Assembly: GCA_964409645.1 (NCBI GenBank)
Contig: CAYPEK010000132.1
Coordinates: 1-10,694 of the forward strand
Length of the DNA: 10,694 nt
From: CAYPEK01 sp964409645
Lineage (GTDB): Bacteria > UBP15 > UBA6099
Reading direction: 5' to 3'
Shown piece after piece: positions 6,877 to 10,694 of the stretch (the first letter of the stretch is position 1; each line of letters starts with the position of its first letter). Made by a program: the position numbers and the translations under genes. The notes under the pieces were generated by a model. It saw nothing but the letters and a program-made list of their open reading frames with translations. It ran no database searches and was not told the DNA's origin.

Positions 6877-7560
6877 ATGAAAAAAACGGCGGATAAAAAA
6901 GCGGCACGGGTCCTCGTCGATTGCGGCACCAGCTACGCGAAAATATATTATGCCGATACGCATCGCAAAGCCATCGTTCCCTCCCGATCGGTCCTGCGCC
7001 ACCCAGAAAAATACAACATCCTCGCATCGACCGGCCATGTCCGATTCAAAAGCTCTAAGCGGCAGGTCAACGAACTCGTAGCACTCGCGGAAGGAGCGCT
7101 CGCGATGATAGGCGACCGCGACTTTACCGTGCTCGACTGCGGCGCGCGCGATGTGAAATATGTAAAAGTAAAAAACCGGCGCATCTCGGGCATGGACTGG
7201 AATACCGAATGCGGCGCGTTCACCGGGCAGGTCATAGAATTGCTGGAGAAATATTTCGATCTGAATCCGAACGCGCTTCCGAAACCGGACGACCGGCTGT
7301 CAGTCGTGTGCGGAGTCCTCGGCATGACGGCGATGTTCGACATCATCTCACAGGGCATCTCACACGAAGAGGCGTTCGCGCAGTTTCTCGGCGGCGTCGC
7401 GTTCAATTGCGAAACTCTCGTCGGACGGCCGGACAGACTGTACCTTTCCGGCGGCCTCTGCAACAATCAGGGATTCATCGACAGCTTCACATCGGAAACA
7501 ATTCCGCTCGGCCGTTTTGTTTTGATCGAGGGACTGAAAAAAATGAGCAAGATTAAATGA
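6877..7560 (+). CDS. BadF/BadG/BcrA/BcrD-type ATPase, activator of 2-hydroxyacyl-CoA dehydratase-like enzyme
   Basis: A 227-residue member of the HgdC/BcrAD/BadFG group in the ASKHA ATPase superfamily. Visible motifs in order: phosphate-1 VDCGTSYAK (14-22, usual DIGSttsK), phosphate-2 LDCGARDVK (86-94, usual DIGGQDsK), NTECGAFTG (109-117, usual NdkCAAGTG), VVCGVLG (143-149, usual CtVFAES) and SGGLCNN (191-197, adenosine site). C112 and C145 correspond to the two cysteines per subunit that bridge the HgdC homodimer through one [4Fe-4S]. Such 'archerases' use ATP to push a single low-potential electron into a partner Fe-S protein. The obvious partner is the gene 8 bases upstream. It is somewhat shorter than HgdC (~260) and several motif positions are changed (CGAR for IGGQ, AFTG for AGTG), so it belongs to a divergent branch. 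No good Shine-Dalgarno is visible. No T-tract terminator on the plus strand was found after it. Confidence 0.85.
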   Translation: MKKTADKKAARVLVDCGTSYAKIYYADTHRKAIVPSRSVLRHPEKYNILASTGHVRFKSSKRQVNELVALAEGALAMIGDRDFTVLDCGARDVKYVKVKNRRISGMDWNTECGAFTGQVIELLEKYFDLNPNALPKPDDRLSVVCGVLGMTAMFDIISQGISHEEAFAQFLGGVAFNCETLVGRPDRLYLSGGLCNNQGFIDSFTSETIPLGRFVLIEGLKKMSKIK

Positions 7561-7603
7561 CAACCAAGCCGTTAATATGCGAGTTTGTTTTTGGAAATTG
7601 TTC

Positions 7604-7650
7604 TTTAAAATAAAAGTGGGCCCTGTTTGTGAGTTGAAGTAACCGGGCCC
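7604..7650 (-). terminator. Hairpin with T-rich tail, minus strand
   Basis: GGGCCCTGTT (7618-7627) pairs with AACCGGGCCC (7641-7650) except for one T/C mismatch, around a 13-base loop. Reading on the minus strand the stem is followed by ACTTTTATTTTAAAG, a T-rich tail; the plus-strand side lacks a T-tract. The same 15-base tail (TTTTATTTTAAAGAA on the minus strand) follows the terminator at 9128-9172. Confidence 0.55.
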
Positions 7651-7682
7651 GAAAGCAACACCAAAGAGAAAATAAACCAGTC
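7604..7682 (-). ncRNA. Candidate small RNA, about 75-80 nt
   Basis: A TTGACA promoter (7690-7717, minus) points into a 75-80 base stretch with no credible coding frame. It ends in the GC-rich hairpin and T-rich tail at 7604-7650. The upstream endonuclease-like gene appears to have its own terminator at 7747-7771, so this looks like a self-contained unit. The unpaired 5' half is pyrimidine-rich (UUUAUUUUCUCUUUGG). I recognise no known RNA family. The alternative is that the hairpin simply stops read-through from the endonuclease-like gene. Confidence 0.3.
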
Positions 7683-7689
7683 ACTTATA

Positions 7690-7717
7690 ATATTAATATT
7701 TACCGCATAATTGTCAA
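7690..7717 (-). promoter_or_regulatory. Candidate promoter in the intergenic region, minus strand
   Basis: A perfect TTGACA (7712-7717) is followed at 16 bases by TAATAT (7690-7695); TATTAT at 7687-7692 with a 19-base spacer is the alternative -10. No gene starts downstream on this strand before the hairpin at 7618-7650, which is why it is read as a possible small-RNA promoter. Confidence 0.4.
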
Positions 7718-7746
7718 CTGGGTAAAAAAATAAAAGTTGTTAAATC

Positions 7747-7771
7747 AAAAAATGGCTTTAATCAAAGCATT
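7747..7771 (-). terminator. Weak intrinsic terminator after the endonuclease IV-like gene
   Basis: Stem GCTTT (7755-7759) and AAAGC (7764-7768) with loop AATC, extendable by AAT/ATT past a bulged G, followed on the minus strand by six T (7752 back to 7747). It overlaps the stop codon at 7770-7772. The stem has only two GC pairs, so strength is uncertain. Confidence 0.35.
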
Positions 7772-8636
7772 ATTTGCCTTTGCCACTCTTTTTCTTTTTG
7801 CGAAATAAGTCTGCGTACGTGTCTCTGAACAACACCGCATCGTCCTCGATATTCGGACTCTCACATATCACACGACCACCGGCGTCGAACTCCTTCAGCG
7901 CCTGTAGCACACCTTTATAATTGAATTCCGATTTTTCGGCTTCGAGATGTCTTCGTTCGCCCTTCGCCGTGTATTCGATGCCCGACAAGTGGATGTGCAG
8001 TTGCTGCAAAGCATCTCCGCCAAGTTCGTCGCCTATTGTCTCCAGCAGTCGGCAAAAATCGTCTTTATCGTTATGGCAACCCGCACATCGCGCGTAGTAA
8101 TGCGAAAAATCGATACACGGAAGCACGCCCTCAACCTCGTGGCTCAGCCGTATCAGTTCCTCGACCGACCCGAATTGTGAAGGTTTGCCAGTCAGCTCCG
8201 GCCTCAGTTCGATATGCCCGAGTTTTTCCTTCACCAGTGTTTCGCGGATTTCCGCCAAGTGATCCCTCACTTTAATGTAAACCTGTTCCGGATCGTCTTT
8301 CGTGTAAAACGCCGCATGAAAAATCACGCGATCGGCACCCGCGGCGGCACCCTTCCGCGCCGATGCGAGAATCCGCTGAACGCTCGCGGCTTCCTTCGCC
8401 TCTTCCTTCGAATTGAGATTTATATAATATGGCGCGTGGACACTCAGTCGAATGCCGTTCGCCTCCGCAGCCGCGCGCGTTTTCGCCGCTTGCTCCGCCG
8501 ACATGTTCGCGCCATATACAAACTCGATCTCCATGCAGCCAAGGCCGAGCTCCGCACAACGCAATACTCCGCCCTCGCTCGTCTGAAGCTCCGCGCTACG
8601 CGCTATCCCTCCGGGTCCGAAAAGCAATTCTCCCAT
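7770..8636 (-). CDS. Endonuclease IV-like (AP endonuclease family 2) TIM-barrel protein
   Basis: A 288-residue TIM barrel of the Nfo/xylose-isomerase-like superfamily, closest in style to archaeal-type endonuclease IV homologues that start with an FGPGGI-like strand. Metal-site residues can be placed against E. coli Nfo: H67 (LSVHAPYY), H107 (VIFHAAF), E147 (RPELTG), D176 and H179 (CIDFSH), H214/H216 (LHIHLSG), H230 (GERRHL) and E259 (CESPN). The Nfo DRH triplet is ERRH here, so one ligand may differ. Nfo cuts DNA 5' to abasic sites using three Zn ions; an isomerase or other hydrolase role cannot be excluded. The C-terminus is a basic tail (KKKKSGKGK). It lies 14 bases after the MTH1187-like gene and is probably cotranscribed with it. 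The start ATG at 8634-8636 has only a weak GCGGAT site. A small hairpin lies in the gap before it. Confidence 0.75.
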   Translation of the reverse strand: MGELLFGPGGIARSAELQTSEGGVLRCAELGLGCMEIEFVYGANMSAEQAAKTRAAAEANGIRLSVHAPYYINLNSKEEAKEAASVQRILASARKGAAAGADRVIFHAAFYTKDDPEQVYIKVRDHLAEIRETLVKEKLGHIELRPELTGKPSQFGSVEELIRLSHEVEGVLPCIDFSHYYARCAGCHNDKDDFCRLLETIGDELGGDALQQLHIHLSGIEYTAKGERRHLEAEKSEFNYKGVLQALKEFDAGGRVICESPNIEDDAVLFRDTYADLFRKKKKSGKGK

Positions 8637-8644
8637 ATCCGCAA

Positions 8645-8660
8645 CCGGACTCAGGTCCGG
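8645..8660. repeat. Intercistronic hairpin with stop codon in the loop
   Basis: CCGGAC (8645-8650) and GTCCGG (8655-8660) form a perfect six-pair stem around TCAG. The TGA of the upstream minus-strand gene (8651-8653) lies in the loop, and the stem ends eight bases before the next ATG. It has no T-tract, so it would tune coupling or mRNA stability rather than terminate. Confidence 0.4.
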
Positions 8661-8956
8661 ATTTCCTTTCTAACCTTTTTCCTGACCGATTCGACTTTTC
8701 CTTCAAGCCGCTTTTTCGCGCCCTTCCTGTCGTCGATCGTTATCGTCGTGATCACGCGGGGCGTCATCCGTTTCACGAGGTCGTGGCATTTCTTTATCAC
8801 CGCCATCACCTCCGCCCAGTCGCCCTCAACAATCGTACCCATCGCTGTCAGCTTGTAATCGATGCCGCTCGCATCGACCGCCTTCACAACCTTAGCGATT
8901 ATCGGGCTGATGCTCTCGCCCTTCCCCATCGGTATTATCGTGAACGTCGCAAGCAT
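8651..8956 (-). CDS. MTH1187/YqgV family small protein (thiamine-binding-like fold)
   Basis: A 101-residue protein with the family opening MLATFTIIPMGKGESISP, the segment YKLTAMGTIVEG near 34-45, and a last third rich in Lys and Arg. MTH1187 family proteins are about 100 residues, have a ferredoxin-like fold and bind thiamine-like or other small ligands; their physiological role is not settled. The open frame begins at GTG8965 with in-frame ATGs at 8962 and 8956. ATG8956 is chosen because GAGGTGAT at 8961-8968 then lies at proper spacing and because homologues begin with ML. This is the first gene of a likely two-gene operon with the endonuclease IV-like protein, driven by a near-consensus promoter at 8986-9013. 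Family assignment is fairly sure, function is not. Confidence 0.8.
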   Translation of the reverse strand: MLATFTIIPMGKGESISPIIAKVVKAVDASGIDYKLTAMGTIVEGDWAEVMAVIKKCHDLVKRMTPRVITTITIDDRKGAKKRLEGKVESVRKKVRKEIRT

Positions 8957-8960
8957 CTTC

Positions 8961-8968
8961 ATCACCTC
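8961..8968 (-). promoter_or_regulatory. Strong ribosome binding site that decides the start
   Basis: On the minus strand GAGGTGAT matches the 16S anti-Shine-Dalgarno over eight bases. The GAGG core ends eight bases before ATG8956 but only two before ATG8962, so it favours 8956 as the start. The site itself contains the GTG at 8963-8965 that opens the longest reading frame. Confidence 0.7.
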
Positions 8969-8985
8969 GTCCGACAGTTTTTTCC

Positions 8986-9013
8986 ATTATATAGAATGCG
9001 GGGCATTAAACAA
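8986..9013 (-). promoter_or_regulatory. Sigma70-type promoter for the MTH1187-like / endonuclease IV-like operon
   Basis: TTGTTT (9008-9013) and a perfect TATAAT (8986-8991) are 16 bases apart on the minus strand. Transcription would begin near 8979, giving a leader of about 23 bases that contains the GAGGTGAT site. This is one of the two best promoter matches in the window. Confidence 0.65.
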
Positions 9014-9060
9014 GCAACCGGAAACCGGCGACTATCTGATTTATCTCTTTTTTTACATTG

Positions 9061-9086
9061 TAGGGGCACGTTGCAACGTGCCCTTA
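9061..9086. repeat. Perfect 20-base palindrome, interspersed-repeat-like
   Basis: Half-site GGGCACGTTG at 9064-9073 is followed directly by its exact reverse complement at 9074-9083; the outer TA/TA also pair, past a G/T at 9063/9084. It lies between the minus-strand promoter at 8986-9013 and the terminator at 9128-9172, in a stretch with no gene. No T-tract follows on either strand. It resembles the GTAGGGGC...GCCC class of short dispersed palindromes, but only this copy is in the window. Confidence 0.55.
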
Positions 9087-9127
9087 CGCAATTTCGTTCT
9101 AATTCTGCTGATACGCGTTCTATATTC

Positions 9128-9172
9128 TTCTTTAAAATAAAAAGCGCGGCCGCGATGCTCCGCCGGCCGCGC
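9128..9172 (-). terminator. Intrinsic terminator of the 3-hydroxybutyryl-CoA dehydrogenase gene
   Basis: GCGCGGCCG (9144-9152) pairs perfectly with CGGCCGCGC (9164-9172) around an 11-base loop. On the minus strand the stem is followed by TTTTTATTTTAAAGAA. It lies 22 bases past the stop of the dehydrogenase gene, in the right orientation. Confidence 0.85.
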
Positions 9173-9194
9173 CATTTTCGTTCTGTCTGTCAGA

Positions 9195-10043
9195 TCAATA
9201 CTTGTAGAAGCCTCTTCCGCTCTTTCTTCCATGATAGCCGGCAGCCACCATCTGCTTGAGCAGCGGGCACGGGCGGTACTTCGGATCGTTGTAACCGGTG
9301 TACAGGCGTTCGAGCACGTTCAGCGCGACGTCAAGTCCGATCAGGTCAACAAGCGCGAGCGGCCCCATCGGGTGATTCATTCCGAGCTTCATTCCGGTGT
9401 CGATGTCCTCCGCGGACGCGACGCCTTCGTACAGCGCGAAAATCGCCTCGTTGATCATGACCATGAGCAGGCGCGACGTGGCAAATCCCGGATAGTCGTT
9501 CGCGATGATCGGCACTTTGTCGATCTTGATCGTCATGTCTTTGACCGCTTCGGTGCATTCGTCGCTCGTCGCGTAACCGCGAATGATCTCGACCAGCTTC
9601 ATCAGCGGAACCGGGTTGAAGAAGTGGATGCCGATGACCTTTTCCGGGCGCTTTGTCGCCGCGGCGATCTCGGTGATCGACTGCGAGGACGTGTTCGTCC
9701 CGAAGATCGTCTTCTCGGGCATAATGCCGTCGAGTTCCTTGAAGACTTTCTTTTTCAGCTCGATGTTTTCGTTGATCGCTTCGACCACGAGGTCGCAGTC
9801 CGCGATCCCGTCGTTTGTTGTGATGCCTTTAATCCGGGCGAGCGTCGCGTCCTTGTCGGCTTCCGAAAGCGAGCCTTTTTTCACCATGCGTTCGAGGTTC
9901 GTCTTGATCGTGTTGATTCCGCGATTCACGAACTCGTCGCTGATATCCTTCAGCATCACGTCATAACCCTTCATCGCGAACGTGTGCGCGATTCCATTCC
10001 CCATCGTACCGGCCCCGAGAACTAGCACTTTCTTAATTTCCAT
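9195..10043 (-). CDS. hbd: 3-hydroxybutyryl-CoA dehydrogenase
   Basis: A 282-residue single-domain enzyme of the usual length. It interconverts acetoacetyl-CoA and (S)-3-hydroxybutyryl-CoA with NAD(P)H in butyrate-type metabolism or beta-oxidation. The dinucleotide site is GAGTMG (10-15). Counterparts of the human enzyme's catalytic residues are S119 (NTSS), H140 (GIHFFNPVP) and E152 (LVE). The position that is Asn in the human enzyme (50 residues after the His) is S190 (PGFATSRL), a deviation worth noting. The C-terminal domain shows MNHPMGPLALVDLIGLD and the typical ending GRKSGRGFYKY. The start at 10041-10043 is fixed by AGGAGG at 10050-10055, six bases upstream. It has its own promoter (extended -10) and a strong terminator, so it is likely a single-gene unit downstream of the crotonase gene. 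Symbol given by family, not by context. Confidence 0.93.
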   Translation of the reverse strand: MEIKKVLVLGAGTMGNGIAHTFAMKGYDVMLKDISDEFVNRGINTIKTNLERMVKKGSLSEADKDATLARIKGITTNDGIADCDLVVEAINENIELKKKVFKELDGIMPEKTIFGTNTSSQSITEIAAATKRPEKVIGIHFFNPVPLMKLVEIIRGYATSDECTEAVKDMTIKIDKVPIIANDYPGFATSRLLMVMINEAIFALYEGVASAEDIDTGMKLGMNHPMGPLALVDLIGLDVALNVLERLYTGYNDPKYRPCPLLKQMVAAGYHGRKSGRGFYKY

Positions 10044-10095
10044 CTTCGGCCTCCTGAATATTTTGTATTTCTTTTGTTTGCCGTACAGAGGTGAT

Positions 10096-10126
10096 ATTAT
10101 ACCATGCCTTGTGAATTTTTAAACAA
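10096..10126 (-). promoter_or_regulatory. Promoter of the 3-hydroxybutyryl-CoA dehydrogenase gene (extended -10)
   Basis: On the minus strand TGGTATAAT contains a perfect -10 (10096-10101) with an extended-10 TGn. TTGTTT at 10121-10126 is a candidate -35 with a long 19-base spacer, tolerable with an extended -10. Transcription would start near 10089, leaving a leader of about 45 bases ending in the AGGAGG site. Confidence 0.6.
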
Positions 10127-10166
10127 TCTATTTTTTCACGCCGGAAATGGTTACCGTTACTCGTAT

Positions 10167-10694
10167 CTATGTCCTGAACTGCCTGAAATCGGGTTTGCGT
10201 TTTTCGAGAAAAGCAGTCATGCCCTCGACGAGTTCGGGGTTGCCGTACGTCGCCGCGAGCATCTCGATCCCGTGCATGTATGACGAATAGAGTTGGTCGC
10301 TCTCATAGTTCATCGATATCTTCGAGATGCGTATCGACTGCGGGCTCATCTCGAGGATTCGCCGGCACATCTTTTCTGTCTCCTCTTCGAGATGCCCGTC
10401 CGGTACAACCTCGTTCACCCAGCCCATCTCCTGCGCCTCCAGCGCCGTGTACCGCTTGCAGAGGAAGATGATCTCCTTCGCCTTCTTGTCGCCGACAAGC
10501 CGAGGCAGCAACTGCGTGCCCGCCAGCACCGGCGTGCTTCCCACCGTCGGCCCCACCTGACCGAACTGCGACTTCTCCGTCGCTATCGTCAGGTCGCACA
10601 CCAAATTGATCTCGTTCCCGCCGCCGCGCCAGTTGCCGTCCACCGCCGCGAACACCGGCCTCGTCTCGCTACCTTTTATTGTAACCATCTTAAA
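10167..10694 (-). CDS. Enoyl-CoA hydratase/isomerase (crotonase) family protein, C-terminal part
   Basis: The minus-strand frame is open to the right edge; the ATG at 10688 is internal, since crotonases have about 80-100 residues before the AAVDG...GGGNE segment seen right at its start. Visible features are the oxyanion loop GGGNEINLVCDL, FGQVGPTVGSTP, GTQLLPRLVG, the ALEAQEMGWVNEVVP segment and the C-terminal helix ending in EKRKPDFRQF. The FGQVGP-VGS string and the KKAKEI-LCKRY segment are closer to the MenB/BadI branch than to plain enoyl-CoA hydratases. The hydratase Glu after FGQ-P is Gly here, while the GGGNE Glu is kept. A hydratase, an aromatic ring-cleavage hydrolase or a naphthoyl-CoA-type synthase are all possible. 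It precedes the 3-hydroxybutyryl-CoA dehydrogenase on the same strand by 123 bases, with a promoter in between and no clear terminator after its stop. Confidence 0.85.
   Translation of the reverse strand, partial: FKMVTIKGSETRPVFAAVDGNWRGGGNEINLVCDLTIATEKSQFGQVGPTVGSTPVLAGTQLLPRLVGDKKAKEIIFLCKRYTALEAQEMGWVNEVVPDGHLEEETEKMCRRILEMSPQSIRISKISMNYESDQLYSSYMHGIEMLAATYGNPELVEGMTAFLEKRKPDFRQFRT

Noticed and set aside
6095..7027. 310-codon minus-strand open frame
   Set aside because: Antisense to the dehydratase-like gene, whose motifs and ribosome site are clear; composition is typical of a GC-rich shadow.
7651..7672. Small peptide ORF (GTG start, about 18 codons) inside the candidate small RNA
   Set aside because: No ribosome site, runs through the terminator hairpin, and the peptide has no recognisable feature.
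542..9086. Palindromes at 542-567, 8645-8660 and 9061-9086 as CRISPR repeats
   Set aside because: Each is single and of different sequence, with no regular spacing and no cas genes.
9231..10025. 264-codon plus-strand open frame
   Set aside because: Exact antisense shadow of 3-hydroxybutyryl-CoA dehydrogenase; rich in Arg, Asp and Val with no recognisable domain.

Overview
The window reads as one stretch of a bacterial genome of moderately high GC, most likely from an anaerobe. Bacterial signals are sigma70-like promoters, GAGG/AGGAGG-type Shine-Dalgarno sites and hairpin-plus-T-tract terminators. The anaerobic reading is an inference from the density of oxygen-sensitive Fe-S proteins: three radical SAM enzymes and an archerase-type ATPase with its dehydratase-like partner. 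I cannot assign a phylum. No mobile element, tRNA, rRNA or CRISPR array was seen.

Layout. (1) 1-448, minus: N-terminal part of a secreted protein that runs off the left edge. (2) 603-2502, plus: two related radical SAM proteins separated by one base, each with a C-terminal set of four cysteines that could hold an extra Fe-S cluster. The first appears to be transcribed from a promoter so close to its ATG that the mRNA would be leaderless. (3) 5983-2525, minus: a canonical Gfo/Idh/MocA oxidoreductase, then six bases later an 821-residue protein fusing a degenerate Gfo/Idh/MocA-like domain to a cobalamin-binding domain and a radical SAM domain. (4) 6125-7560, plus, divergent from (3): a short 2-hydroxyacyl-CoA dehydratase D-component-like protein and a short BadF/HgdC-type ATPase activator. 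(5) 7561-7769: intergenic, with a candidate promoter-hairpin-T-tract unit for a small RNA of about 75-80 nt. (6) 8956-7770, minus: an MTH1187-type small protein and an endonuclease IV-like TIM barrel, with a clear promoter. (7) 10043-9195, minus: 3-hydroxybutyryl-CoA dehydrogenase with its own promoter and terminator. (8) 10694-10167, minus: C-terminal part of a crotonase-family enzyme, cut by the right edge.

How they may work together. Genes in 603-7560 form three back-to-back two-gene units: radical SAM pair, Gfo/Idh plus B12-radical SAM fusion, and dehydratase-like protein plus activator. Together they look like an undescribed anaerobic radical or low-potential-electron pathway acting on an unknown substrate; this is inference from proximity and chemistry only. 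The fusion protein is the most unusual single gene. The two genes at the right belong to acyl-CoA metabolism (beta-oxidation or butyrate-type, or ring-cleavage chemistry) and are probably a separate functional block. No gap without a gene exceeds 300 bases.
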